DNA of 64,000 nt from Dermanyssus gallinae (lineage: Eukaryota > Arthropoda > Arachnida > Mesostigmata > Dermanyssidae), in contig QVRM01000968.1 of NCBI GenBank assembly GCA_003439945.1, positions 248,001 to 312,000 on the forward strand, written 5' to 3'. The notes beneath the pieces are model-generated. The model had not been told where the DNA came from. It ran no database searches and saw nothing but the letters and a program-made list of their open reading frames with translations. Positions 12,301 to 24,689 of this stretch are shown here, one piece after another; positions within the stretch are counted from its first letter, which is position 1; each line of letters opens with the position of its first letter. The position numbers and the translations under genes are program-made.

Positions 12301-13237
12301 GTCGAACATACTTCCTAGGAACCGCGCCATTGTTCCGGTACAGCAGTACAGCGTGGCTGGTCTTAAAGTTCTGCTTTCTTAGTCTACATGGCGGGACACG
12401 AGTGGCTGTTCTCTCGGTCTGCTGGTACGTTATCATCTCGTCACTGACCAAATCGGAAACACAAGAAGCTAATTTTGGTTGTAGACATAAAACATTTGCC
12501 CGCTGGCTCCCGTTGGTCTAGCAGGTGCTCGACGGCGGATCAGCCTTCCGATATGTAAGGGCATACTACATGTACTGCGGCCTGTGTAGAGATTAGATAT
12601 GGTAACTGTAGGGGTTCTTGACCAGTACGCAGCGAGCGAATTAATATGATAGGTCGTGTTTCTGTAATACGCGTTTCTGCGTAATAGAAATCAATTCGAC
12701 TCAGAGTACATTATAGGAAAACCAGTTTATACACTAGTATCTAAAACTAGTACTTGTAGTGCCAAAGGTGTTTGCTGCACGTGGCCGCTGATAATTAGTG
12801 TTGTTTGAGCAAGCAAAGAATGCAAACAACATTTTGAGACACCCCGCAGAGAATGACAGGTGCCACAACTTTAACGTACATCGAACAAATATGTATTCTT
12901 CTGTCACAGATCACTTCGTTCGGTACTCTTTGTTGTATAATAAGTGGCCTAAAAATCGGCCGAACCGCAGCAACCAGCTAAGGCGATGGTTGTCGGTATT
13001 ATCATTCATTGCTAACAGTTATGTTGAAGATCTTACATTTTGGACAGTTTAGCTGAAAAATAATATATATATATACATCAATTTATATTACAATTGTGTC
13101 TAAGTGAACGTACTGACCTTCAGTTTAAAATAACCCTGATGTGCGCCATTCAGCAAACAATTCTAGAATTTAAATCGTGTTGCCTTGCCGTGCGGTTCCC
13201 CGTAGATATCCACAACCATGTGTGTTTACTCTCAGAT
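9322..13237. other. intergenic, AT-rich, one diverged duplication
   Basis: No convincing gene. A stretch at about 10025-10087 recurs at about 10209-10269 with roughly a quarter of positions changed; shared parts include GTGTTTAGCAACCACA versus ATGTTTAGTAAACACA and the ending AGCATG. Short AT runs occur near 11417 and 13065. Confidence 0.5.
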
Positions 13238-13800
13238 CTGGTAGAATTCGGCAAGAAAATATTTTTTCACAATGAAAGAAGGAGACGGAAACTTGTTTAG
13301 GAGGATGAAATTTATAAAAATAGCAGCTTCTGCCTTCTCCTATATAATTGTGCAAAATATACGTTTGTAGGAGACTAACTACGTAACGCAATGCCATCAC
13401 TTTGGTACGAAAATTGTGGACATGAAGTTTGCTATTGCCTGAGAATAGTATTTTAAGCGTACATTTTTGGTCGTAATGGCAACATTTGTCAGTTATGCAC
13501 GTAAAAATTCAACGTAAACATAACAACATATCGACTTCTCATGACTTTTCTCAATCCCGCTATTCGCCTTTCGCTAGCTTGCGTCGGATGTCATCCAGAG
13601 TATGCAGAATTTTCCGCCGAACACGGTTCCTTCGTGCGTTGACTGGTACTCCCGCAAACGTAGATTTTGCACAACTATATGGGAGAAAAAGGCCAAATAG
13701 ATACTCCGATAAATTTCATCCTCACTCCTAAACAAGACGTTTCCGCCCCCTTTCATTGAAAACACATATTTTATTGCCTAGTTCTACCAAACCTCAAAAT
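13238..13800. mobile_element. foldback / inverted-repeat element, copy 1
   Basis: The left end (GGTAGAATTCGGCAAG and following) and the right end (TTGCCTAGTTCTACCAAACC) are inverted repeats of each other. The symmetry extends inward well over 100 bp: GAGACGGAAACTTGTTTAGGA against its reverse complement near 13726-13745, and CAAAATATACGTTTGTAGGAG against its counterpart near 13650-13675. The centre is unpaired. There is no transposase, so it would be non-autonomous. Relatives lie at 13895-13950 and 23850-24660. Confidence 0.72.
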
Positions 13801-13825
13801 AAGTACATACGGTTATCGATGACTC

Positions 13826-13830
<5 letters not shown>

Positions 13831-13865
<35 letters not shown>

Positions 13866-13967
13866 AATATTCATAGTCATTGATATGCTCCCTCCACTGG
13901 GAAAATTATTTTATTGCCGAGCTCTATCAAACCCTAAAATAAGTACATAATGGTATGGATGACTCTG

Positions 13968-14005
<38 letters not shown>
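13831..14005. repeat. two (AT)n arrays, each next to a foldback-element end
   Basis: (AT)n tracts at about 13831-13856 and 13970-14005 each follow the same sequence: TCTACCAAACC (or TCTATCAAACC), then AAATAAGTACATA and GATGACTCTGA. The second copy of that end, at about 13903-13965, is a solo terminus without its element body. Confidence 0.7.
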
Positions 14006-14009
<4 letters not shown>

Positions 14010-14010
<1 letters not shown>

Positions 14011-17000
14011 TCACATTCTGCGCTTGGTTTGCTACATCTGATCGGGACATGAAATGATTGACGAATGTTTGCGGTATCCGGTAAAGACGTGCCTTTGGTC
14101 ATGCTTTTATTGTCATAATCGGCATTTCGATATCCGTCCGTTTGTCGTTCTTGCCAACTCTGGCTGCGTGCCGTGGCGGCATTGGTGACTCTCATTAGAG
14201 ATTGCGAAGCCCGCGTTTGCGCGTAGATCCATATCGTCGCGTTGCGCATCTGTAAAAGCATACGCGATCGGAAACAGCACCGTATACCCCAAGTTCCGCC
14301 AGCCCGCGCGTCGGAGCTTGCGTCCTCTGTGCCTCAGAGCATTTGCATGCGTCGGTGTAGGCTCGACGTGTGCGAGAGCCTCGTTGACGTTGCCAACCGC
14401 CAACGTCGGTCTCGTCGACGCTTGTCGTCATCGTCGTCGTTACCCCCTGCTGGCATGGCTGCTGCTGCGATGCTCAGCAATGAACGGTGGAGCGGGGGTT
14501 TGTAGAAGCTGGGGTAGTAGCCCTTGAGCACACCCACCCGTGTCCTTCTCGGCCCGAAGCTGGCTGTGCAACGTGCGCCTCCGGCGACTCGTTGCGGAGT
14601 TGCCCGCTGTTGTTGGTTGTTGCTGCGGCTACTGCTGTTAGCAGGTTGGAGAAATCGTAAAATGAAATGAACTACAAACAGCCGACAAGGCAACGGACGA
14701 CACGAGCGGCGGAACAACGCAAGCACGATGAAGGTGACTTCGAAGACGACGACGACCACGGCGACGATGACGACCCAAAAGATATCGCCGATAGCGAGGC
14801 AAATGATGTTTGTAGGAGGGGGAGTTTGCGTGCGGCGTCTTTTGTGCACATGTTGGCCACAACGAAGTCTCCGAACTACGACGGAGGCGAACGAAGGCGA
14901 AAAAGAAAACAAAATAGATGAACAGACAGACAGGGGAGCAGAGAGAGAGAGAGAGAGAGAGAGAGATATGAAGCAAAGGAGCCACCACAACGACGGTCAG
15001 CGCACCGCTATGCATTGCTTTCCTCAATCCCATGTCTGCTTGTGCGCCCGTGTACAGGTGTCCTTTACACGCACTCGTATTTTCAATATCTTAGTTATGT
15101 TTAACAACAACGACAACAACAAAAAATAGAAGGAAGGTCTTCCTCATGCAAGTGGTTGCTTGGTGTTTTCCTTCCAAAAAGCAAGGGTATGTACGCGTAG
15201 GACGGCCATAGTCGTGTCCTCTGATTCTGCAATTGATTCCTCTGCACACTACGGTGGTGGCGGTACCGCCGCGGAACGAATTGACTTCGATACATCGTGC
15301 GGCTTTGAGAGAGTGGCCCCTTTACACGTGGACAGGAAAAGAAGACGGAAGAAGGGATGAAAAATACAGCTATAAAGAGAGAGAGCAAGAGCGAAAGAGA
15401 AATAGCGTACGCAAAATAGACAAGACATTGAGTGTACATAAATGCTGGTGGGCAAAAAGGAATTTGCTCTCTGTCCTCTTTCTTCAAGTAGACATAGGCT
15501 GATGTAGTTGTTGTTGTTGTTGTTGTCGTCGTCGTAGAATAGGAAAACTCCGCGTGCGAAGCCAGCCGAGTTCTGTTCGTCTTGTTCGGGACAGGGAGTA
15601 GCTCTCGTGCGGCAATAACCTCCACATCTTCTTCTTCTTCTTCATGCATGCTTTCTTTCACGCAAGGCAGGCGGCGATGCTGGCTCACCTGATTGGGCCG
15701 CTCAACGTGACGACGACGACCAGGGGCAACTAGAACGACGAGGTATGCAACGAAGGGCCGGAGCGTCAGCTCACTTGGAAGGGCAGCGCGCATCCAAAGG
15801 CGCGATCGCAAGAGGTTGATATCAACTTTTTTTATCGTCAAGCTCGAACAACAGCGGTAACAACAACAGTCGTATCAGCAGTAGCAATAGCGGTAGCATC
15901 AGCATGTGAGTAGCATTGGCGGTATCGCATAGTACGTATCACGCGTTCATAGCCCCATTGGCACCACCACCATTGGTATTGCCGACTATGGAAAGATCGC
16001 GCCAACTGGAAGATGGTGGTTGCCAGACGCAATGGCGGCCACGAAGCCAACCATAATAATGTGGTGCCGAAGAACCCAAGCGGGCGATACAAATCGCCAG
16101 CCGAGGTTGGGGGACCAAGCAGGGGAAAATGGAGGATGAAAGCTTGACGAAGAAATTCGACGGAAGATGCAAAGAAGAAAACAAGCCAACGAATTACTAC
16201 TACTACTACTGCTACGACCTCTACTACTTCTACTATGACTTCTACTACTGTAGACCGTATGTAGGGTGCATTGTGTGTTCTCTTCTTGCCTGCCTTCGGT
16301 GGCTGAATGGCAGAATTGTGTGGGTGGGGTGTACGAGGCTGTGAGATAATCAACCTTACTGCGAGCAATGAGTGATGACGGCGACAGCGATCGCCTTAGC
16401 TACTAGCCGCGGTTTGACCACCCCCCTGGCCACTTATTGTACACGAAGGCACGTGGCAAATGAATGTGGGATCCACACGCAGGGGAAAACAAACTTTTCA
16501 CTAGGATAAAGACGTTAGAAGGGCATTGCAGTGATTTGATCTGACTCCAAAGCGAGGTACAAATTGACAAGAATACTGCAGGCACGTGGCAATTGTCAGT
16601 TCAAGTCCTCCTCGGTATTTGCACAAATTCGTCGAATTGTAGGTATGACTTTTTGATGAAACGCACGACATCTTACCGAAATTCTAGCTTCTTGCACTTG
16701 GATGTGCAGGCTATGGAGAGCTGATTGTTCAACACTACATCAGTTACTATAACGATTGACGGATACAAGACGCTGTTATACAAAAAATTATATACGAGCT
16801 AATAATCTGAGAGGTGTTATTTCTCACAATAAGACGTTGGGCCTTATCAAATCGAGAGTTATCATTTAAGTGGACCAATGCCAAATCATAAACGAACTTG
16901 AATTTAGTCAACATTGATTATGAAAGGAACGTGCAAGTGAATGAAGCACGATGAAGCAACACTACATTTTTACATCGCCGAAGTCCAAAGTGTCCTGGAA

Positions 17001-18600
17001 TATTAAGAGTGTATGTTTTCCTCCACCTAATTTAACCACTCGAAATCTGCTGTTTAATACAATGTTGGGTTAACACAATTAGCCACAAAAAGAAGATGGA
17101 CATGCTTTATGCTTATATGGCTTCATTTGAATTTTAATAATCGATCACAAGGGAAACCATGAAAATTAACTCGCAATACTTCGATCTGTAGGATCTAGAT
17201 TGAAAGCAGATACTATAGATGATTGTATAGAGGTGCCGGTAGGTAATAAAACGAAGCGTTGTATAGCGCTCCAAGCCCACAGATGAAAGAATCGAATTTC
17301 CGAACCTGCATTGGTCGGTCCTGACTTACTTAACGCGTTACAGAAGTTTTTAGCGTGCAGCAACCGGCGTGTTCTGCCAAAATCACAATGCCAACGTCCC
17401 AGCTGATCCTCTCAACGGCTTCGACAGGTGACAAGTTAGCCTTGCGACGAGGATTGCTTGACGTGGCCATAGTGCTGCGATTTTAGCAGCCAGTGCACGT
17501 GGCGGCGTCTAGGTAAGTTATTAGAAGTGGTAGTGATGGAGCCACGGTGGGTATGAGTTTGCCCAGAAGCTTCGGTCCAGTCGAGTCAAAACGTTCCATC
17601 GTAAGGCCACTTAACCTAAGATACAACGACGCAACTTGGCAACTCCGCTAAGAAACCTTCTGTTCGGCTGGACTGACTAGACCTAGATCGTGGTTGCAAC
17701 CCAACCGGCACTGAAGTGAGTAGCCGACATCGCCGTCAAGTGGCCATTTGACGTTCGCTTCTCGCGGCATCAACATAGACGTTGGCGTTCGCGTGCTTGA
17801 GGGACAGACGGACTTAATCGCTTAGCGACAGCGATTTTACTTGCGCAGCTACGGCTCAAAACCACCTGTTCCTACAACACAGTAACAAAAGCTGCTTGCT
17901 CGACTGCTTAGGTAAGTCAGCAGCTTTTGGAGGTGCGGGCCTGCACAAACGAAGGCCACTTTCTCCTCGGCCTTCTCCCACTCCTCCCCAGCCCCCTCCT
18001 GCCAACTCCTTCCTTTCTCTCGTCCTACGCCATCTCATTCTGCTTTCGCGGCCTCATGCAATCAGTTGTTGGTTGTTAGTCGACAGGTAGAACGGGCGCG
18101 TTTCGTCAGTCGCCTCGGGCAAAACCACCGCCATCATTTCTTAACACTTAGAGGCGCCCGTCGGAGCCGCCATAGCCGAAGTTGCGGAGTCGGCGTTGCG
18201 CCGGGCGCCACAAAGGCCGACGGTGGCGATCGTCGGCAGTCTCTCTACCAGTGGCACAGTGAACGGCCGCGCGCGCGAGCCAGAGAGAGTGAGCGCGGTA
18301 AAGCGGCTGTAATAAGCAGGTCCAGTTGCTGAGCACAGCCGAATTACAGCCGGCGCAGATCGCCATGATAAGGCCAGAGACCACTGACGCCAACGACGAC
18401 GACGACGACAACGGTGACAACAACAGGGGTGACAGCAGCAGTGACACCAAGGAGTTTGGCAAGGATGAACAGGAAAAACAGGAGAACACCAAGGAGAATA
18501 AAGGATCTGGCGGATGAAGTGAATGAAGGCTGGCTAGCTGGCTGCCGACCGAGGCAGAGCGAGATCGAATGAAGCGCCGCTCCACAAGAGCTGTAGGACA
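14010..18600. other. GC-rich, triplet-rich intergenic DNA
   Basis: No gene is supported. Contents include an (AG)n run near 14940-14967, a GTTGTT / GTCGTC tract near 15508-15537, CAA/CAG-type tracts near 15850-15900, and CTACTA triplets near 16193-16250. Open frames on both strands are mostly low complexity. The part between about 16620 and 17400 is AT-rich and unremarkable. A 5' UTR or promoter of an unseen neighbour is possible. Confidence 0.5.
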
Positions 18601-18606
18601 AACGCC

Positions 18607-18661
18607 GCGTGTATAGGAAGGAGCCCAAGCGCCAAGCACTCGGGCTCCTTCCTATACACGC
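18607..18661. repeat. perfect 20-bp inverted repeat with 15-nt loop
   Basis: Positions 18607-18626 are exactly reverse-complementary to 18642-18661; the loop is 18627-18641 (AAGCGCCAAGCACTC). The arms are mixed-sequence (containing TATAGGAAGGAGCCC), not simple repeat. The stem is too short for a typical miRNA precursor. It could be a foldback terminus, a structured RNA or a chimeric assembly join. Confidence 0.9.
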
Positions 18662-21600
18662 TCACTTATAATGCCTCCTTGGACTGTCTGATGTCTGCTA
18701 CCAAACCGTTCCTATCCTTCTGCTACCGCAGAGCTTATACTATTCATCCACTGAGCGGGTTACAGGCTATCCTTGTGTCCCTCTTCCTTGCGCAGCACAC
18801 GACCGTACCGTCGTGTGCTCCGGGAGGCGGCGGCGCTATTCCAGCTTTTCGTCCGTCGAGCTGAGCGCTGATGCGGCGGCTGTTGCTGTTGCTGCTGCCT
18901 ACCTATCTAGACAGGCGGCCGCTGAACAGAGCAAACATGAGTAAGAGAAACACTAGAGAAAGAGCTAGCACAGCCAGCAAGCGAACCCGAACCAACCGGG
19001 AGCCCGAAAGAACTAAGGGGAAGAACGAAAAAGAGAAACCAAACGGGGGGGCCGGGCGTGCTTGCTTGTGCTAAAACGGAAATAGCGTTTAAGAGATATA
19101 GATATTCCAACGAGACCACCAACAAGACGGATACAGTCGCGGCGGCGACAGCAATGCCGCTATTTTGTGTACGCGGGATCGCGTGGCGCGCACGAGGCGA
19201 GATAGCCAGGCCAGCCAGCTCCACGATGTCTCTCTCGTCTCTCTCTCTCCCTGCCTCTCGTCCTTTCCCAGTGTCTTCCTGCATGTCTCGTGGCTTTTGT
19301 CCTGCGGTCATATGCACCGCCACAGAACCAGTGCGAGCTGGAATTGTGGTCCGCTCGAAACGACGGCTCGATGGGTGCTCTACCCCCTCACCGCGGGGGG
19401 CTTCGGCTTTTGGCCCCACTGCCGCTCCCACCCTTCCCCATTCCCCATTTCAACCGTCGTGCAGCGATGGGAGTTGTAAAAGGATGGCGCGCCAGCAACT
19501 AGCTAAACTGCTGGCCCAACGTCATGATCGTCACCCCCGCCATCGCCATCATCATCAGCAGCAGCAGCATCTGCTTTAGCAATACCAGCAGCAGCAGCAT
19601 CATCGAGTGCCCGTCTCGCCTGCTCATATTATCCTTCGTTTCCTCGTGCAAGCAAATCAGAAAGGCGACGGCGACGACGACGACAACGAGGATGATGGTG
19701 GGGGCCATGATCCTCCCCATGACTATGGCCGTCGCGATGTCGTCGTGGCGATAGGGTTTACAGCAGTACATGCAAAGATTGACTTTAGTGTGAGAAAGTA
19801 GAAAAAAAACAGAATGCAAAGGAGAATTATCACGAAAGGAAAGAAGTCGGGAAGAACGAGCGATTTCGATGCACATGATTGGATGGCGACGATATACGAT
19901 TGAACAGCACGAGCAGCGACAGCGGTGCACTTATTTGCCACTGGCTGGTCACCGTCAAGTCATCGAACGAACGAACGAACCATAAATAGTGTCGGGAATA
20001 CGAGATAGGAATACGAACGGAGCGTGTGCGAGAAAGAGAGAGAGATGCAGAGAGAAAGAAAGAGAGAAATTCGCAGAGAACGGACCACGTCCTCGGCGCG
20101 CTCGTACGCCCACGACAAGTCGAGTGCAACGGAAATAAATCTGCTAGGATTAAGCGGCAACCGTTCAGCCAGTTGTCCACGCTGTCAAGCGACGTCGTCT
20201 GTGTCGTAGTATGTATACTAATTGAATTGTTTCGTTCATTTTCTCATCTTGCGCGCGTATAGACCGTGCAAGCTTTTGCACGCGTATGCCGGTATCATCA
20301 TTACGCGTCCGCATTCAAAACGAGAGATCCTGCTATGGCTGCCACGGATACTTCAGATCACCGCCGTCGCGGCCGCCAGTAGCAACGGCTGTCTTCGGAG
20401 TCTGGGCCGCAGTCCGCGACCGACCCCTTCGTGGACAGACTTCATACAGTCTGTGTCATCCTGGTGTTCGAGCAGAGCAGTAACAGCGCCAGAAGCTCAT
20501 TCTCGTGGAAGATTTTGCCTTCATCCTACGGTACTCATATCATCTAGATAGAAGAAAAGATCCATCAGCCCGCCCAACGCGCCGTCAAGGCGACGGGACG
20601 TCGTCGTCTATAGGAGGAGGACGTGCGTCAGTCACGTCTCCGCCTTCGTGGCCTCAACTTCCCGCAGCAGCGGATGGCCACTCGTGGGTCGTGGCGCCGC
20701 CTCCACGTCGACACGGCCGCTAGCGGCCACGGAAGCCGCCCTCGCCATCCTCGGCTCACAGGCACTGAGAGATATCATAACATTAAAGGCGGCGGGTCGG
20801 AACGCAAAGTCGGTGGGCGTCGGCGCAAAGCGGCTCGGCGCAGTCCGACCCCGTTCGCCGCCCTCGTTGGCGGTGGGCAATCCATGGAAAAGGTCCGCGC
20901 ACTGAGAGAAATAAGACGAGTTGCCCGCTCGAAGTATGGGAGAGGGCCTGCTTGCTGGCGGAGTAAAGTAGTTGAAGCATCGAGTGAAAGGGAAGGAGGA
21001 GTGAGAGGCAGAGTGGGAGAGAAGGCGAGAGGAAGAATGTGTGGAGTGAAACAGAGAATTTCCGAGCTTCCGGAGGGTCATCGGAAGGCGCGTGCGCACG
21101 TGGCGGAGGGTAAGCCTGATCTGCTGATGCCAAGGACCCCTTCTTCTCCAGGGCAGGCTCTTGGAGAGCGCGAGGACCTTTTGCAGTAGCCCTCTAGAAC
21201 CTCATAGGCTGGCTAGGCGGCCAACGAGTCGCAGCAGGCGGCACCGTCAAGATGCCAGATGCTTAAGCCGACTAAGCAGAGGATAATATTAGTAGTAATA
21301 GGCTGATCTGACTCATGGAAAAGTCCTGCCGGCGACATAAGTGCGTCGATTCTTCACGAATAGCAGATATACTGGTGCACACTTAACAGAATAACGCATC
21401 GCTGCCCATGAGATTCGACCCCGACAAGGTGGAATATAAGAAAAGTTACACCGAGAATAGCTCTATATGGACCTTTAACAAATAAGAAGGTAAAGGCTTC
21501 GAAAATTTTAGAAACTCAGCCTTTATGGTGAATGTAAACAGCTAACAATAAGCATATTTTTGGAACGGTTTTGCCGTTATTTATATTAGATAAATTGCGT

Positions 21601-21954
21601 TTGAAATACACACGTGACCATAGATGCAGCACTTTAGCGATCTACCGTTTTGCTAGTTCTGCTATTGACTTAGCCGTCGAATATAGAGCAGCCTGACAGC
21701 TATTATATACATTTCAATACCTTATGCATCTACATACATGTTGTGGTTCAGTTAAGCCCTTTTTGATGCACATAACTTGATTAAATTTGTGGGCGCAAAA
21801 TGTCTATTTTTACTCCGTTTTTCTTCAATTCGGGGGGGGGGACGTAAATGCATGACGTGCGTTTGTTGCCGGCACCAGACAGCGACTAGTGTAGGTCTCA
21901 CAAATGCGCACAATTCTGCATGTAGAATGTTAAAAGCACTTGTCTTTCTCTTAC
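18662..21954. other. GC-rich intergenic DNA, no gene recognised
   Basis: The stretch 18662-21200 is GC-rich with long but low-complexity open frames on both strands, including a 188-codon plus-strand frame at 20623-21189 rich in Arg, Gly and Ser that I do not recognise. Purine-rich AGAG tracts occur near 20033-20080. From 21200 the base composition drops and nothing is seen up to the SINE. Confidence 0.5.
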
Positions 21955-22140
21955 TACTCGGTGGCGTAGTTGCTTAAGTCTGCGTCTCGCAACCGGAGGA
22001 GACACATAGGTGCGCGGGTTCGAGCCCCACCGTTGCACATTTATATTTATGGGGGTCCGTCTATGAAGCAATGTGAAAAACAGTTCCGTGGACGTTAAAT
22101 CTTGGCTGAGGGTCAGCCCGAAAACTTTACTACTAACAAA
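21955..22140 (+). mobile_element. tRNA-derived SINE, copy 1
   Basis: The head is tRNA-like: an A-box-like TGGCGTAGTTGC (21962-21973) and a B-box GGTTCGAGCC (22017-22026), spaced as in pol III internal promoters. The body continues through TATGGGGGTCCG and CCGTGGACGTTAAATCTTGG and ends near a small hairpin, GGCTGA-GGG-TCAGCC. The same sequence occurs inverted at 59158-59322, so this is a dispersed repeat rather than a tRNA gene. Retroposition would depend on a partner LINE. Confidence 0.85.
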
Positions 22141-22980
22141 TAAATTGCAAGTTTAGTGGAGCCCTGCAATGTATTCCTTTTTTGTTTTAAGCAGTGGGCC
22201 GTAGTCGTAGTAAAATTCGAGCTCACTCTCGGGCACGTCCCGTGTTTACCTTCTGTGGTAGTCCTCCCAGAAACAAGCAATATATCGTGCTACACCCCTG
22301 TAATTTATTGTTCTCTACTGTATATTGATTGATTGATTTATTATTCGCTTGGTATGTATACCTAAATACACATGTCACGTTTTTACACCAGAAGCGCTTA
22401 TAGCGGTAGCATATATGTTCCTACGCATCCTTATAATCAATGTATACTTCAATACCTACTGAGGACCTGCTTTCCACCTCTTCTTTGTAATATCAACCAG
22501 GTCCTTTCTAACATTTAGTTCTAAATCTAGGGCTTCCGACAGCTCTCTATCCCTGCTCCCCCAAGCCTGTCCATTCTTTAACAATACGCTCGATTGATTA
22601 ATTCCCTAGCCCACATGCTCTACATTCTGCACATTGCCTCTCTCTATATTTAGCTCGTTGTATCCTTGTATCCAACATCCCTGCCCGGGCATCTGCCACT
22701 CGCTCTTGAATTATCGTATGCCCATTCTATCCCAACCGTTTCCAGCTTTTCTTCTCCATATATACTTGCTAAACTCGATCTAGCTCCCCATCGCCTATAT
22801 ATGACTTGTTTACCCTAAATTTCACCATTTTCTCCGATACCCTCGCTCTTGCCCATTGTTGACTATTGTACCTAATCTTCCTAGCTACGAACTCGACATT
22901 GCAATCCCACTTCGTTTTAATTCTTAGTGCCGTATTTACTAGCCATTTTTTTATTAGCATTGTTAATCCTAATACTAAAT
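22141..22980. other. intergenic / decayed retrotransposon 3' flank
   Basis: No clear gene is present. A minus-strand open frame at 22769-22960 may be the decayed 3' continuation of the retrotransposon remnant that follows. Confidence 0.35.
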
Positions 22981-23740
22981 CTTAGCTTATTGTGTACTTC
23001 CCTTTATATGAATTTTGACACCTCCCTTCCTCCTCAATAAATTCCCTAGCGTACTTAAAACGGTAATCCAATGCAAAGCTTATCACTTCGTTTTGTATTG
23101 TTGACACTGTTCTCACTCCTCGTATCTCGTCGCACTTCAGCACGATATGTTCGATTGATTCTTCTTCTATATCACACGCTCTACACCGAACGCTCTCCGG
23201 CGGTCGGGTGTTGAGCATACCGGCACTCTAGTCAGCAACGGCCCGGACGCTTGCGAGTTCGAATATATAATATATTTTCGGCCGTATTAATTTTTTTGTT
23301 GCCTATACAATTGCAAAGATGTCTTTCTCTACATATCGTCTCTCAATTTTTTTTCGGCTGTTTTGTCAACTTTAGTTTTCACATCTTTGGTTATCTGTTT
23401 AATTGTTATCACCTCGTGTTCTTCAAAACAGTTCGGCCGCCCAGTTTTGTTCTTCCTCACTTGCAGCTATGTTTCTTAGACGGCTTACATATGATATCTT
23501 TGCTCGTGCTTCCCCTGCCCGGAAGCTGGAGCCCCGAACTCTCCTTCGATAAATTGTGCTGCACATGTATACCTATGTGTTGCATTGCATGCCGGCCAAC
23601 TGCACGTTGTATTGTGTCCAGTCTGTTTGCCATGCTTGCGTCTAAACTCACATTAGCGTTAGCGTATGTCACTGTTGGCACAAGCATGCTTTTCCAAAGC
23701 TTTTTAGTCATCATGAATCTGTTGCAACTGCACAAAGCCT
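22980..23740 (-). pseudogene. non-LTR retrotransposon ORF2 C-terminal remnant
   Basis: Read on the minus strand, 23735-23457 gives KKLWKSMLVPTVTYANANVS and RLDTIQRAVGRHAMQ, the conserved region after the RT catalytic domain. Then 23218-22982 gives VRCRACDIEEESIEHIVLKC, a C-x2-C...H-x4-C zinc knuckle usual at the C-terminus of non-LTR polyproteins. The two parts are in different frames with stops between. The knuckle differs from that of the 671-1488 element, so this is another family. Confidence 0.68.
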
Positions 23741-23849
23741 TCTCTCTTACAATATTTTGTCCATTTTTACCTAAGTATTTGTATGCGTTTTTATAGTCGA
23801 TTTCTTCTTTCCGCCGTTTCTCCGCATCGTCACAGGTGTCATAACAATA

Positions 23850-24653
23850 TGTACGTATTTTAAGGTTTGGTAGAACTCGGCAAGATTTTTTCTCTAATGG
23901 TAGAAGAGGGCAGAAGCGTCTTTTTTAGAAGTGAGGATTACATTTATTTGTTTCCTTTTTTCTCCCATATAGTTTCGCAAAATCTACATTTGCAGGAGAA
24001 CCAGTCAACGCATGAAAAAAAGCGATCGCACCGGCGTGTTCGGCAGAAACTTCCGCATAATGATGACACACTTTTGCTAGCTTGAATACTAAAAAGCGAA
24101 TAGCCAAATTAAGGAAAGTCATACAAAGTTGATATGTTGTTACCTCTAACGTTAACGTTTTCACGTGCAGAACCGTAAAATGTTGCTATTACGTCCAAAA
24201 ATGTACGCTTAAATACTATCCTCAGGCAATAGAAGATTTAATGCCCATCATTTTCGTACCACATGGTGGTATTCATTTCGTGATGGTGATGCGTGACGTA
24301 GTAGTAACTAAGCTTTTTCGATAGCCATATCAAAGGCAAAATCTACATACTTGCATAGGGTGTATGAGAAAGCTAGGTACATATTTTGAGGTAGAACTCG
24401 TCAAGAAAATATTTTTTCCCAACGAAAAAAGGGGGCGGAAACGTCTTGGCAAATTTTACGGTTCTGAACGTGAAAGCTTCAACTAAAAAAAAAGAAAACT
24501 AAGGCTATCGAAAAACCTTAGTTACTCGGTAACTACATCACGCAGTATCATCGTTTTGTGAAAATTATAGGCATTACGTTTGCTATTGCCTGAGAATAGC
24601 CTTTTGGGCGTACACTTCTGGTTGTAGTGGCAAAGTTCGAGTTTTACCAAACC

Positions 24654-24660
<7 letters not shown>
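23850..24660. mobile_element. foldback element, copy 2 (composite)
   Basis: The element begins with GGTTTGGTAGAACTCGGCAAG (about 23863) and ends with GAGTTTTACCAAACC (about 24638-24652). An internal end-like repeat (GGTAGAACTCGTCAAG) lies at 24390-24405. Its middle (about 24150-24245) is the reverse complement of the core of copy 1, while 24560-24635 matches the same core directly. A further inverted pair, around TTTTTCGATAGCC (24315-24327) and its complement near 24500, lies inside. This suggests a nested or rearranged copy. An (AT)n array follows at 24658-24687. Confidence 0.72.

Positions 24661-24689
<29 letters not shown>

Noticed and set aside
14334..15841. Minus-strand open frames of 218 and 246 codons
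   Set aside because: Low-complexity Val/Thr/Arg content, an (AG)n microsatellite inside one of them, and no domain; treated as chance in GC-rich DNA.
18607..18661. A microRNA precursor
   Set aside because: The stem is only 20 bp and perfectly paired, shorter than typical animal precursors and without the flanking lower stem.
20623..21189. 188-codon plus-strand open frame rich in Arg and Gly
   Set aside because: No domain recognised, overlapping minus-strand frames of 155 and 116 codons exist, and GC-rich composition favours chance open frames.
21955..22040. A functional tRNA gene
   Set aside because: The acceptor stem does not close convincingly and the sequence continues into a repeat body found again at 59158-59322, so it is a SINE.
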